Positions 7,963-17,078 of a stretch of DNA of 55,128 nucleotides are shown here, piece after piece; within the stretch, counting starts at the first letter, position 1; each line of letters starts with the position of its first letter. The DNA is from Candidatus Bipolaricaulota bacterium (GTDB taxonomy: Bacteria > Bipolaricaulota > Bipolaricaulia > RBG-16-55-9 > DRXL01): positions 1-55,128 of the forward strand of contig JANXAU010000038.1 in the NCBI GenBank assembly GCA_025061735.1, read 5' to 3'. Below the pieces are notes generated by a model. It was not told the DNA's origin. It was given only the letters and a program-made list of their open reading frames with translations, and ran no database searches. Both the position numbers and the translations under genes were made by a program.

Positions 7963-10900
7963 CGGGGCGGGGTGCTGGTGAGGATCTCTTGATGCAGGGG
8001 GAGGTTTAGAAAGCTTTGGCGCAGGGCGGGGTCGGTGAGCTTGTCAGCAACTTGTCTCACCAGAGCTTGTGTGGTCTCTAGGGCTTGGAGGGCTTGAGGA
8101 GAGTGCAGCGCGCTCAGGGCCTGATAGCGCCGGTAGTGAGCCTCGAGGGCCAGGTGCGGCGCAGAGAGGTGCTCTAGGGACTGCAGGGCCTTGTCGGCGG
8201 CTTGCAGGGCTTGGTGAGGACGATCTTGGCGCAGGTACAATTTGCTCAAGACGATCTGGCAACGGGCGAAGAAGAGAGCGCTTTGCGCGGCGTGAGGGGT
8301 CTGGAGCGCCTTGTTGATAGACGCGATGCCTTGGGAAACCTGATGGCTCGCGTAGCAAATCTCACCCCAGATGCGCAGAGACTCAGCTTGACCAATGACG
8401 TCGTCGTTTTCGCGACACAGCTCGTAGGAGTTCTGAACCGTAGCGAGAGCTTGAGCGTGATCTCCCAGCCCCGAGAGCGTGAAGGCGAGCTGGCGCTGTA
8501 CGCGAGCCGATTCCACCGGGTTGCCCAGCTCCGTAGAGATCTGCTGGGCTTCGCGCAAGAGAGACAGAGCTTCGGTGTAATGCCCAAGACTGGTGAGCGA
8601 TCCACCCAGATTGGTCAGGATCATGGTTGTTCCGAGCCGGTCTCCGATCTCGCGGGAGAGGGCGAGAGCGCGGCGGAAGAGGTCTAGAGAGTTCCCAAAA
8701 TCCCCCAGCTCCCAGCAGATGGCTCCCAGATCGTTGAGCAGGTCGCTCTCGGTCTGGAGATCGCGGATTTGGCGGCTGAGGGCGAGGGCCTTTTGCAACG
8801 ACTCCCAGGCGCGCTGACGATCTCCTAGCTCCCACGAGGCGCTTCCCAGCACGTTGAGAACCCGAGCGAGCAGAGCGGTGTCTTCTGTTTCTTGAGCCAG
8901 CTTCCGGGCTTGGTGGGAGATCTCTACGGCTTGGGAGTAGTCTCGCATCCAGTAATAGGCGCGCGCCAGATGATAGAGGCTGTGGGCCTGGCCGTGGCGG
9001 TCTTGGAGGGTCTGATAGGCGTGCAGGGCTTGTTGAGCGCTTCGGAGAGAGTCTGCGGGATTGTCTTGATCTTCGCTGCATTGGGCTTGGAGCAGATGGG
9101 CGCGAGCGATCTTGCGGAGATCTTGCAGACAGGTGGCGATTGAGTTCAATCTTTCTATATCGGCCTTGGACTCGCCCGACCTTCCGGCGTGCAGAAGCAG
9201 CTCCGCGCGGGCTTCATGGAGCCAGAACGCTTTCTCCTCGGGGTGAGATAGACGATCTTGGTGATCTTCAAGCAACGAGAGCCCTTGAGCCGCGAGTGTG
9301 AGGCCCTCTTCGATCCGATAAGATCGGCGACAGCTCTCTAGCGCCGTGAAAAGAGACGCTAACGCCTTGTGGGGCTGCTTGCCGTGTTTGTAGTGCTCGG
9401 CCACTCGTGCCGCTAGGCCCGGGATTGTCGGCTCGGCGTAGGTGCTCTCTAACGCCTGCGCCAGCCGCCGATGCAGCCAAACCCTTCGCGGCTCTTCTAA
9501 AGCGCTGTAGATCACTTCACGATATTTGTCGTGAGCGAACTCGTAGCGCCCGTGGTGCTCGCTTAAGATCCCTTGAGCGATCAGATCGTCCAGATGGGCA
9601 AAAAGCTCTTGGGAGGTTCCATCCCAGGCACGCTCTAGGGCTTCTAATTCGATCTGCCCGGCGCAGGCGATCATCTGCAACAGGCGCTGAGCGGCCGGCC
9701 CCACGCGCGCGATGCGGTGCTCGATTACCCGCTTAATTTGTAGAGGGGTTGGAATCTGGGCAGGAAGCTGAAGCCGCCACCCATCGCCTTCGGCGGTGAA
9801 GCATCCGTTCTCAAAGAGCGCTTGCAAGATCGTCCCCAGAAAGAGCGGATTCCCCATGCTCTCCCGATGGAGCCGCTCGGCGGCTTGCGAGGGCGCCTCC
9901 ACTCTCATCTGAACGATTAGGTCTTGAATATCAGAGATAGATAAGCTTTTTAACTCTATCTCTGCAAGCCAGTGATGGCGTCGGGCGTGATCTTGGAGCG
10001 TCGCCAACAGAGGGTTGTTCGCTCTCGTTCCTGAACGCGCCGTAGCTAGGATCATCAACGGGAGGTCTGCCCCTTTGCCGATCACGTAGCAGAGCAGATC
10101 GACAGAGTCTTCATCGGCCCACTGAAGGTCATCCAGGAAGATCAGCAAGGGAGTGCGCTGACGAGCCAGCGCGCAGAGTATCTGAAAGAGCGTCTCGAAG
10201 ATCCGATAGGGACGATGCTCCGCTGGCAGCGAGACCTCGTGGGGCAGTTGAGGGATGACGCTGCGCAGGGCGGGGAGCAGCTCGGCGCATTCGGCCAACC
10301 ACAAGGGATGGACGTGCCCTAGCTGCTCCAATGATAGATTCCCAACACCAGCATGGAGCGCCTCCAGCCAGGGGTGCAACGGCAGAGGGTTTTTCATCTC
10401 CAAGCAGCGTCCCGTTAAGAGCAGCGTTTGTGCGTTCTCTTTGACTTCCGCACAGAACTCTTCGCACAGACGCGTCTTCCCCATCCCCGGCTCGCCGGAA
10501 ATGAGCACCAACCCCCCGCGTCGGGCTTTCTGGAGCGCAGCGTGGAGCTGCTGCCACTCGCGGCGACGGCCGCAAAAGGGCAACCGATGAAAGTTGAGAG
10601 CGGGCACGACCGAGCGCTCTATGGGATAGCGCTCTTGAATCTCAGCCATCTCTCCACGCTGAAGCTGCTTGTAGATCTCTTCGGTGCGTGACGAAGGGCG
10701 CTCGCCCAACTCGCGCTCCAAAACTTCGCGACACCGCAGATACGCCCGACGGACTTCTGCGGGTTCTCCTGCACCATGCGCATAGACCATCCATTGACGA
10801 TAGAGCTGCTCGTGCAACGGAGATCTCTCGATGGCGCGCCGGATGGTGTGCAGCGCTTCGCGGTACCGTCCGGCTTGGGCCAGTGCATCAGCCAGCTCGC

Positions 10901-11414
10901 TCAGAAGCTCGACGTAGCGCTCGCGCCAGCGCTCCCGCGCGTGCACCGCCCACTCTTCATAGCGATCTTCCTCTAGATACTCTCCCCGATAGAGCGCGAC
11001 GGCTCTTTCGTAGAGAGCGATGGCCTCGTCAAGCCGTCCTGCGCGCGCGGCGCGCCGGCCCTCCTCTTCGCAGCGAGCGAACTCCTCGGCGTCTATCCAA
11101 CACTCGGCTTCAGCAGAAAATGCGTATCCCCCACGCCGCGTCTCAATGTACCGAGAACTCTGGCTTTTTGTCAGATCTGGCTCCAACACCCGGCGCAGCT
11201 CGGCCACGCGCGCCCGCAGATTAGACGCCGCGCTCTGAAGGTTCTTCTCTTCTTCGGGCCATAAGTACTCGATCAGCTCCTCTGCCGAGAAGACCCGCCC
11301 GCGCTCGCTCGCAAGAATCTTCAAGAGCGCTTGAGTCTTGGCGTTTCTCCACGTGAGAGGCTCGCCATCGCGCCGGGCCTCAAACCGCCCAAAGAGAAAG
11401 ACCTCCACGCTCAT
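7959..11414 (-). CDS. SARP/BTAD-family regulator with ATPase and TPR domains
   Basis: A 1151-residue cytoplasmic regulator of the AfsR/SARP architecture. Residues 1-100 form an OmpR-like winged helix (VFLFGRFEARRDGEPLTWRN, then the ELIEYLWP and NLRARVAELRRVLEP helices). Residues about 105-250 form the bacterial transcriptional activator domain. A nucleotide-binding domain follows, with Walker A GEPGMGKT near 307-314 and Walker B LLIFLDDLQWADEDS. The C-terminal half is a run of TPR repeats such as LNVLGSASWELGDRQRAWESLQKAL-type units. The ATG at 11412-11414 overlaps the stop of the preceding decarboxylase gene (ATGA) and is preferred to an upstream GTG. The coupling suggests expression with the lysine genes; its targets are unknown. 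Confidence 0.85.
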   Translation of the reverse strand: MSVEVFLFGRFEARRDGEPLTWRNAKTQALLKILASERGRVFSAEELIEYLWPEEEKNLQSAASNLRARVAELRRVLEPDLTKSQSSRYIETRRGGYAFSAEAECWIDAEEFARCEEEGRRAARAGRLDEAIALYERAVALYRGEYLEEDRYEEWAVHARERWRERYVELLSELADALAQAGRYREALHTIRRAIERSPLHEQLYRQWMVYAHGAGEPAEVRRAYLRCREVLERELGERPSSRTEEIYKQLQRGEMAEIQERYPIERSVVPALNFHRLPFCGRRREWQQLHAALQKARRGGLVLISGEPGMGKTRLCEEFCAEVKENAQTLLLTGRCLEMKNPLPLHPWLEALHAGVGNLSLEQLGHVHPLWLAECAELLPALRSVIPQLPHEVSLPAEHRPYRIFETLFQILCALARQRTPLLIFLDDLQWADEDSVDLLCYVIGKGADLPLMILATARSGTRANNPLLATLQDHARRHHWLAEIELKSLSISDIQDLIVQMRVEAPSQAAERLHRESMGNPLFLGTILQALFENGCFTAEGDGWRLQLPAQIPTPLQIKRVIEHRIARVGPAAQRLLQMIACAGQIELEALERAWDGTSQELFAHLDDLIAQGILSEHHGRYEFAHDKYREVIYSALEEPRRVWLHRRLAQALESTYAEPTIPGLAARVAEHYKHGKQPHKALASLFTALESCRRSYRIEEGLTLAAQGLSLLEDHQDRLSHPEEKAFWLHEARAELLLHAGRSGESKADIERLNSIATCLQDLRKIARAHLLQAQCSEDQDNPADSLRSAQQALHAYQTLQDRHGQAHSLYHLARAYYWMRDYSQAVEISHQARKLAQETEDTALLARVLNVLGSASWELGDRQRAWESLQKALALSRQIRDLQTESDLLNDLGAICWELGDFGNSLDLFRRALALSREIGDRLGTTMILTNLGGSLTSLGHYTEALSLLREAQQISTELGNPVESARVQRQLAFTLSGLGDHAQALATVQNSYELCRENDDVIGQAESLRIWGEICYASHQVSQGIASINKALQTPHAAQSALFFARCQIVLSKLYLRQDRPHQALQAADKALQSLEHLSAPHLALEAHYRRYQALSALHSPQALQALETTQALVRQVADKLTDPALRQSFLNLPLHQEILTSTPPR

Positions 11415-12649
11415 AGCAGCCCCTCCGGCACCGACTGCCACGCCCACAATTCTTCTGGCCTCTGACGACGCCGAATCACATGCTCCCTCCCCTCCCAGAT
11501 CAGCACCTCCGCCGGCGTCGGATGACTCAAAAAATACGGCATACTCTCGGTAAACCCATACGCCCCCACCCTCTCAACCACCACCAAATCCCCCACCCGC
11601 ACCACCGGCAACTCCACTCCCCTCGCCAAATAGTCCAACGCCGTGCACAACGGCCCCGCTATCGAACACCGACCCGCCACCCCCACCCCCCCCTCCCCCC
11701 CACACGAGAGCACCCGCACCGGATGAGACTGCCCCACCAAGACCGGCCGCAACAGATGATGCACCCCCCCATCCACCACCACAAACCGCTCCCCCCGCGT
11801 CTCTTTAATCTCCACCACCCGCGTCACATAGACCCCCGCTTCAGCGGTCAAATACCGCCCCGGCTCGATCAAGACCCTGGTCTCTGCAGATAGCTCGCGC
11901 ACCGCTCGCCCCAGCCCCTCCCCCAATACAGATACGTCTAGCTCCCGCTCCCCCTCGCGGTAGGGCACCCCCAACCCGCCCCCTACGTCTATATATCTCA
12001 GCGCAAACCCCGTCGCCCGCGCCAGCTCCACCGCCGTCTCGATAATAGACTCGGCATTCTTCACCCACGCCTCCGCATCGAGCACGTTCGACGCATTGAA
12101 GATGTGAATCCCGATCAGCTCTACGTGCGAAAGACGCTGTGCCAGCGCCACGGCCGCGCGCGCCCGCGCCAGATCTATCCCGAACTTCTGCGGCACCGCC
12201 CCCCCGATGATCACCGCCCCTTCGCCGGGAGCAAACGGGGGATTCAACCGCAACCCCACCCGCACCCGCCTCCCAACCCTCTGAGCGATCCTCTGCACCC
12301 GCTCCAGCTCCCCCTCGGACTCGACGTTGATCGCGAAGATGTCAGCAGCGACGGCTGCTTCTAGCTCGGCATCGGTCTTCCCCGGCCCGCTGAAGACGAT
12401 CTTCTGCGGCGCAACCCCGACCCGCAGCGCCGCCCGCAGCTCCCCCACCGACGCGATATCTACCCCCGCGCCCAAGCGCCGAAAGAGCGCAACAATCGCG
12501 AGATTAGGGTTGCTCTTCATCGCGAAGAAGATCTCGACCCGCTGGGGGAGCGCCGCGCGCAGCTTCTCGTACTGGCGCACCAAGACGCTCCCGTCGTAGA
12601 CATACAGCGGGGTGCCGTATCTGTCCGCAAGCCGCTGAAGGTCTTTCAT
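11411..12649 (-). CDS. lysA: LysA-family PLP decarboxylase, probably diaminopimelate decarboxylase
   Basis: A 412-residue fold-type III PLP decarboxylase, probably converting meso-diaminopimelate to lysine. K45 in FFAMKSNPN is the PLP lysine, DVGGGLGVPY binds the phosphate, EPGRYL and CTALDY carry substrate and catalytic residues. Context (dapD, dapA, dapB, lysC upstream) favours DAP decarboxylase. Two places differ from ordinary LysA: the HIGSQ-type loop reads GIHIFNASNVLD, and the usual DAG-N-L-RP segment reads VDGGVHHLLRP. These recall BtrK- or exosortase-associated decarboxylases, so another amino-acid or carrier-bound substrate is possible. No other lysA is visible here. Confidence 0.75.
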   Translation of the reverse strand: MKDLQRLADRYGTPLYVYDGSVLVRQYEKLRAALPQRVEIFFAMKSNPNLAIVALFRRLGAGVDIASVGELRAALRVGVAPQKIVFSGPGKTDAELEAAVAADIFAINVESEGELERVQRIAQRVGRRVRVGLRLNPPFAPGEGAVIIGGAVPQKFGIDLARARAAVALAQRLSHVELIGIHIFNASNVLDAEAWVKNAESIIETAVELARATGFALRYIDVGGGLGVPYREGERELDVSVLGEGLGRAVRELSAETRVLIEPGRYLTAEAGVYVTRVVEIKETRGERFVVVDGGVHHLLRPVLVGQSHPVRVLSCGGEGGVGVAGRCSIAGPLCTALDYLARGVELPVVRVGDLVVVERVGAYGFTESMPYFLSHPTPAEVLIWEGREHVIRRRQRPEELWAWQSVPEGLL

Positions 12650-12658
12650 TGTCTATAC

Positions 12659-12847
12659 TTAGAACTTAGGCTCCAAGCCCGCTTGCTTGCACAGCTCGTT
12701 GGCCGTGATGCGATCTAGCTCTCTCTTGCGCTTGATGGGCACGATCTTCTGACCGTTGGTGTAGATGGAGTGTCTGGGGCCTTCCCGGAGAAGATAGAAG
12801 CCGTTCTCTTCAAAGTACCGGATGAGATCGCGACGCTTGACCGACAC
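12659..12847 (-). CDS. hicA: HicA-family toxin
   Basis: A 62-residue protein with the double-stranded RNA-binding-like fold of HicA mRNA interferases: RRDLIRYFEENGFYLLREG, the catalytic histidine H26 in PRHSIYTNG, then IVPIKRKRELDRITANEL and CKQAGL. Start is GTG at 12845-12847, one base after the hicB stop. HicA cleaves mRNA unless bound by HicB. The order here is antitoxin first. Confidence 0.88.
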   Translation of the reverse strand: MSVKRRDLIRYFEENGFYLLREGPRHSIYTNGQKIVPIKRKRELDRITANELCKQAGLEPKF

Positions 12848-12848
12848 G

Positions 12849-13076
12849 TCAGATCTCCACGGGGATCTGCTCGAGGAGCCCTCCCCCCTGGGGGATCTCC
12901 TTGCCCAGCAGCTTGTACGCCTCTATCATCTCGTGCAGGGCATCCTGCAACGCGACGCGACACTCCTCCAGCGTGCGCCCCTCCGTGACCACCTCTGGCC
13001 ATTCTACCAATTGGCCCATATACCCAGATGCGATCTTCACGTACCGCGCGGTGTAGCGTAGAGGTCGAGATGACAT
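12849..13076 (-). CDS. hicB: HicB-family antitoxin
   Basis: A 75-residue antitoxin with the degenerate RNase H-like HicB fold: YTARYVKIASGYMGQLVEWPEVVTEG as the beta-hairpin part, TLEECRVALQDALHEMIEAYKLLGKEIP as the helix. Start at ATG 13074-13076 is supported by GGAGGAG seven bases upstream; a GTG ten codons earlier is less likely. There is no added C-terminal helix-turn-helix, so repression of its own promoter, if any, would depend on another surface. The pair sits inside the lysine-synthesis gene run but has its own candidate promoter. Confidence 0.85.
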   Translation of the reverse strand: MSSRPLRYTARYVKIASGYMGQLVEWPEVVTEGRTLEECRVALQDALHEMIEAYKLLGKEIPQGGGLLEQIPVEI

Positions 13077-13094
13077 ACCATCGCTCCTCCGCAA

Positions 13095-13124
13095 ATTGTA
13101 GCGCACGAGTTGTCCGGTGTCGAA
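13095..13124 (-). promoter_or_regulatory. Candidate promoter of hicBA
   Basis: Minus-strand TTCGAC (13119-13124) and TACAAT (13095-13100) are 18 bases apart, in the 66-base gap between dapD and hicB. The -10 box is good and the -35 fair. Confidence 0.5.
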
Positions 13125-13142
13125 CGGAGCTATGGGCCGATC

Positions 13143-13979
13143 TTATCGCAGCGCCTCTTCTAAGACCGTCCCAGCATCGGTCTTCTCATCGCGATACTTG
13201 ACGATCACCGGGGCGTAGAGCGCCAAGCCGTGCGCCTGCGCAAAGCCCCCCGACAGCGCGCGCGCGCCGGGGACGACCACCGCCCCTTCAGGGATCACCA
13301 GCGGGCGCTCGCGCGTCCCCCGATAGACCCTCTGATGGACGATATCGTAGACGGGCACCGAGGCCGTCAGGATCACCCCCGCGCCGATCACCGCGCGCCG
13401 CCGAATCAGCGTCCCCTCGTAGATCCCGCAGTTGCCCCCAATAAAGACATCGTCTTCGATGATCACCGGCCGCGCCCCCACAGGCTCGAGCACGCCCCCC
13501 ACCTGCGCCGCCGCACTCAGATGCACTCGCTTCCCCACCTGCGCGCACGAACCTACCAACACATGCGAGTCTATCATAGTGCCCGCGTCTATATACGCCC
13601 CCACGTTAATATACGACGGGGGCATGATCACCACCCCCGGCGCCACATACGCGCCGTCGCGGATCGCCGTCCCTCCGGGGACGACCCGCACCCGCCGCTC
13701 TAGGCTCAAGCGCTGCAAGGGGTACGTCTCTTTGTCGAAGAAGCGAAACTGCTCGTTGAGCGAAAAGTCCGTCAGTTGCCCCAAGCGAAACCCCAGCAGA
13801 ATCCCCTGCTTGACCCAAGAATGGACGAGCCAGTCTTCGCCCACTTTCTCAGCCGCCCGGATCTCCCCCGCGGTGAGCCGACGCTTGAACTCCTCAAAGA
13901 CCGTCCGGGCCTCCGGCCCCAACGCCTCTGACGGCAGACGCGCCAGACGCTCAATCTCCGACGCAATATCCCTCGCCAT
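13143..13979 (-). CDS. dapD: Tetrahydrodipicolinate N-succinyltransferase
   Basis: DapD transfers a succinyl group from succinyl-CoA to tetrahydrodipicolinate in the succinylase branch of diaminopimelate and lysine synthesis. The 278-residue protein has a helical N-terminal domain and then left-handed beta-helix hexapeptide repeats, for example [40 protein letters not shown] and [12 protein letters not shown]. Length and motifs match the E. coli-type enzyme rather than the shorter acetyltransferase DapH. The gene starts one base after the dapA stop. dapC, dapE and dapF are not in the window. Confidence 0.93.
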   Translation of the reverse strand: MARDIASEIERLARLPSEALGPEARTVFEEFKRRLTAGEIRAAEKVGEDWLVHSWVKQGILLGFRLGQLTDFSLNEQFRFFDKETYPLQRLSLERRVRVVPGGTAIRDGAYVAPGVVIMPPSYINVGAYIDAGTMIDSHVLVGSCAQVGKRVHLSAAAQVGGVLEPVGARPVIIEDDVFIGGNCGIYEGTLIRRRAVIGAGVILTASVPVYDIVHQRVYRGTRERPLVIPEGAVVVPGARALSGGFAQAHGLALYAPVIVKYRDEKTDAGTVLEEALR

Positions 13980-13980
13980 C

Positions 13981-14871
13981 TCAGTGTATTATACCCAGCT
14001 CTTGTAGGATCTGGCGCAGCCTCTGGCGGGTCTCCTCGCTCGGGGGAGTCAGGGGCAGTCTGTAGCGCTCTTCGATCAGGCCCATCATCGCCAGGGTGCA
14101 CTTGACAGGGATGGGATTGGACTCCAGAAAGTTGGCGTTCATCAGCCCTAGATATTTATAGTGAATCTGGCGCGCGGTGACGAAGTCCCCGCGCAGGGCC
14201 GCGTCACAAAGCTCTTTTATGGCTCTGGGGATCTGATTGGCCGCGACGGAGACGACGCCATCTCCTCCGCAGGCGATCAGCGCCAGGGCGAAGGCGTCGT
14301 CGCCGGAGTAGACGCGAAAATCCTCAGGCTTGGAGCGCAGCAGCTCCATCATCTGGGGGAGGCTCGCCGAGGCTTCCTTCATCCCGAAGATGTTCTCGAT
14401 CTGCGCCAGTCTCAATACCGTCTTGGTCTCGATGTTCGCGCCGGTCCGCCCGGGGACGTTGTAGAGCAAGACGGGGATGCCAACGGCGTCGGCGATCGCT
14501 TTAAAATGCTGATAGAAGCCCTCTTGGGTGGGCTTGTTGTAGTAGGGGCCGACGGAGAGAATTCCATCAGCGCCGAGCTTCTCGGCGAGCTTGGAGAGCT
14601 GGATCGCTTTGGCGGTGTTGTTGCTCCCCGCCCCGGCGATCACCGGGACGCGCTTCTTGACCGTCTCGACAACGGTGCCGATCACTTCTTCGTACTCGCC
14701 TTCGCTCAGCGTGGGGGCCTCGCCGGTGGTGCCGCAGGGGCTGATCGCGTCCGTGCCGCTCTCGATCTGAAACTCGACCAACCTCTGGAGCGCTCGTCGG
14801 TCTATGCGGTCCTCGGCGGTGAAGGGCGTCACCAGCGCGACGATCGAGCCGCGCAGCTCTCGTAGGTTCAT
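13981..14871 (-). CDS. dapA: 4-hydroxy-tetrahydrodipicolinate synthase
   Basis: DapA condenses pyruvate with aspartate semialdehyde. The 296-residue TIM barrel shows K165 (FGMKEAS) that forms the Schiff base with pyruvate, Y137 in LLYNVPGRT, and the [14 protein letters not shown] segment with the proton-relay threonine. [14 protein letters not shown] is also typical. The ATG overlaps the dapB stop (ATGA, 14868-14871). Confidence 0.96.
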   Translation of the reverse strand: MNLRELRGSIVALVTPFTAEDRIDRRALQRLVEFQIESGTDAISPCGTTGEAPTLSEGEYEEVIGTVVETVKKRVPVIAGAGSNNTAKAIQLSKLAEKLGADGILSVGPYYNKPTQEGFYQHFKAIADAVGIPVLLYNVPGRTGANIETKTVLRLAQIENIFGMKEASASLPQMMELLRSKPEDFRVYSGDDAFALALIACGGDGVVSVAANQIPRAIKELCDAALRGDFVTARQIHYKYLGLMNANFLESNPIPVKCTLAMMGLIEERYRLPLTPPSEETRQRLRQILQELGIIH

Positions 14872-15617
14872 CCCGAATCCCTCCGTTGGTTGAAGATCTC
14901 ATCGAGAAAGTCGTCCATGGTGAAGAAGCCAATTTTTTGATGAGCGACGAGCCACTCGGCCGCGGCGAGCGCCCCCAGCGCAAACCCCGCACGGTTGCGC
15001 GCCGTATGCGTCAGCTCGATCGTCTCGGCGAGGCTGTCAAACCCGACGATGTGCGTCCCTGGCACCGAGCCGACGCGCGTGGACGAGATCTGCAATTGAT
15101 GGGGCGCGATCTTGGAAGTCGGGCGCTCGATGAGCACCTCGCGCTTGCGCCGGACGGTCCTCAAAAGAATCTCTCCCAGCGCGAGGGCCGTTCCGCTGGG
15201 GCTGTCGAGCTTTTGATGGTGATGGATCTCGTGGACCCACAGATCGTACTCGGGGAAGCGATCGAAGAGCCGCCCGGCGTGCTCGACGATTCTAAAGAAG
15301 AGATGAACCCCCAACGAGAAGTTGGGGGCGTAGAGAAAGCCGATCTGCGAGCCTTCCACGATCTTGCGGATCTCGTCGAGGCGGTCGTACCAGCCCGTGG
15401 TGCCCTCGACGATACTGATCTGAGCGCGGGCGGCCGCGTGGACGTTCTGGGGGACCGCCTCGGGAACAGAAAAGTCTATGAGTATATCGATCTCGCGAAG
15501 ATCGCTCGTGAGGGGCTGCTGACGGGTGAAGATGTGAGCGATCCGGTGGCCCCGCTGGAGCGCGAGGCGCTCGACTTCTTGGCCCATCTTGCCGTGACCG
15601 ATCAGTCCGATCCTCAT
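14868..15617 (-). CDS. dapB: 4-hydroxy-tetrahydrodipicolinate reductase
   Basis: DapB reduces the DapA product with NAD(P)H. The 249 residues start with a Rossmann motif (IGLIGHGKMGQEV). The substrate and catalytic segment EIHHHQKLDSPSGTA is intact, and DFSVPEAV plus EGTTGW mark the nucleotide domain. The ATG overlaps the lysC stop (ATGA, 15614-15617). Confidence 0.95.
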   Translation of the reverse strand: MRIGLIGHGKMGQEVERLALQRGHRIAHIFTRQQPLTSDLREIDILIDFSVPEAVPQNVHAAARAQISIVEGTTGWYDRLDEIRKIVEGSQIGFLYAPNFSLGVHLFFRIVEHAGRLFDRFPEYDLWVHEIHHHQKLDSPSGTALALGEILLRTVRRKREVLIERPTSKIAPHQLQISSTRVGSVPGTHIVGFDSLAETIELTHTARNRAGFALGALAAAEWLVAHQKIGFFTMDDFLDEIFNQRRDSG

Positions 15618-16978
15618 CGCTCGAAGAACTCCCGGTGTAATCTCTGAATCACCGTGGGCACGTCGGCCTCGTGCACGATGAAGCTGAGATTGATCTCCGA
15701 GGCGCCTTGGGAGATCATATTGATATTGATATCGCGAATCGCGCCGAAGGCCCGCGCCGCGATCCCCGGCGTGTGCTTCATCCCCTCGCCCACCAAACAG
15801 ATGATCGCGCGCTCGCGCTCGACCGTCACGGTCGAGAACTTCTGCAGCTCCGAGACTATCTTATCCAGATGACGCGTGTCGTCAATCGTGAGCGAGACGC
15901 TCACCTCCGACGTAGCGAGCAGATCTACCGAAGTCTCGAAGCGATCAAAGACTTCAAAGATCGCGTGCAGAAACCCATGAGCGAGCAGCATCCGGGTCGA
16001 GTAGATATTGATGACGGTGATGCCCTGTTTGTAGGCGATCGCCTTGAGGGTGCCGGGGGGGGTGGGCTGGGCCTCGCGCGCGGTGATGCGCGTCCCCGGC
16101 GACTTGGGGTTCTTCGTGTTGTAGACGTAGACGGGGATGTTCTTCTCGACGGCGGGGAGGATCGTGCTGGGGTGCAAGACCTTGGCGCCGAAGTAGGCCA
16201 ATTCGGCGGCCTCTTGGAAGGTGACGCTCTCTAGGAGGCGGGCGTGGGGGACGAGCTTGGGGTCGGTAGTGAGAATGCCATCTACGTCGGTCCAGATCTC
16301 GATCGCGTCGGCGTCGAGCAGCGCGCCGATGATCGCGGCGGAGTAGTCGGAGCCGCCGCGTCCGAGGGTCGTGGTTATGCCGTGGGGGGTAGCGCCGATG
16401 AAGCCCTGGGTGACGGGGATAGCGCCGCGGTGGAGCACGGGGAGCAAGAGGGCGCGGGCGCGGGGAGCAGAGAGATCCATTAACGGGGTGGCTTTGGTGA
16501 AGCGGTCGTCGGTGATGATGAACTGGCGCGCGTCGAGAAGCTCGGCGTCTAAGCCTGCTTCGCGCATCGCGGCGGCGAGGATGAGCGTGGAGAGGCGCTC
16601 GCCATAAGAGGCGACGGTGTCGAGCGAGCGCGGGGAGAGTTCGCCCAAGATCGCCAGGCCGTGCAGGAGCGTGCGCAGCTCGTTCAGATGGTGATCTATT
16701 CTCTCTAAGAGAACCGAGCGCTGCGGCTCGGTGGTGACCAACTGAGCGGCGGCGTCGCGGTGGCGCGCGGCGACGGTCTCGTTCAGCAGCCGTTGGGCAT
16801 CGTCTTCGTGGCCTTGATGGGCGAGCTGGGCGCATCTTATAAGAGTATCGGTGATCTTGGCCATCGCCGAGGCCACGACGATGGGAGAGAGCGCGCGCTT
16901 GCGGCGCACGATCTCGATGACTTGTCTCATCGCCGCGGCGTCCTCGACCGAGGTGCCGCCAAACTTCATCACGATCAT
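15614..16978 (-). CDS. lysC: Aspartate kinase
   Basis: LysC phosphorylates aspartate, the entry to the lysine/threonine/methionine family. The 454-residue protein starts MIVMKFGGTS with the ATP-binding KFGGTS. Aspartate-binding GRGGSDYSAAIIGA and WTDVDGILTTDP follow, and two ACT domains fill the C-terminal third (about 310-454), ending with the INMISQGASEINLSFIV segment. ACT domains imply feedback control by an end product. There is no fused homoserine dehydrogenase. AAGGAAG lies six bases before the ATG. It heads the minus-strand lysine gene run lysC-dapB-dapA-dapD. Confidence 0.95.
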   Translation of the reverse strand: MIVMKFGGTSVEDAAAMRQVIEIVRRKRALSPIVVASAMAKITDTLIRCAQLAHQGHEDDAQRLLNETVAARHRDAAAQLVTTEPQRSVLLERIDHHLNELRTLLHGLAILGELSPRSLDTVASYGERLSTLILAAAMREAGLDAELLDARQFIITDDRFTKATPLMDLSAPRARALLLPVLHRGAIPVTQGFIGATPHGITTTLGRGGSDYSAAIIGALLDADAIEIWTDVDGILTTDPKLVPHARLLESVTFQEAAELAYFGAKVLHPSTILPAVEKNIPVYVYNTKNPKSPGTRITAREAQPTPPGTLKAIAYKQGITVINIYSTRMLLAHGFLHAIFEVFDRFETSVDLLATSEVSVSLTIDDTRHLDKIVSELQKFSTVTVERERAIICLVGEGMKHTPGIAARAFGAIRDININMISQGASEINLSFIVHEADVPTVIQRLHREFFER

Positions 16979-17007
16979 AGGGTCTTCCTTAGAGCCTGTC
17001 TATCCAA

Positions 17008-17030
17008 CCAAAAAGATCACGCGCTGTCAA
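17008..17030 (-). promoter_or_regulatory. Possible lysC promoter
   Basis: A perfect minus-strand TTGACA (17025-17030) lies about 50 bases before lysC. The sequence 17 bases on is only a weak -10 (TTGGAT or overlapping TGGATA). It is back to back with a plus-strand promoter at 17041-17069. Confidence 0.35.
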
Positions 17031-17040
17031 GAGGGCCGCC

Positions 17041-17069
17041 CTGAAAGCCTCCTTGGTTTGTGATAGAAT
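17041..17069 (+). promoter_or_regulatory. Promoter of the small gene before coaD
   Basis: CTGAAA (17041-17046), a 17-base spacer and TAGAAT (17064-17069) with an upstream TG (extended -10). Transcription should begin within a few bases of the GTG at 17079 or 17088. Confidence 0.55.
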
Positions 17070-17078
17070 AGCCAAGAG

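Noticed and set aside
16000-16835. A minus-strand open frame of almost 300 codons within lysC in another frame
   Set aside because: The product is extremely Arg/Pro rich and lies entirely under a well-conserved aspartate kinase.
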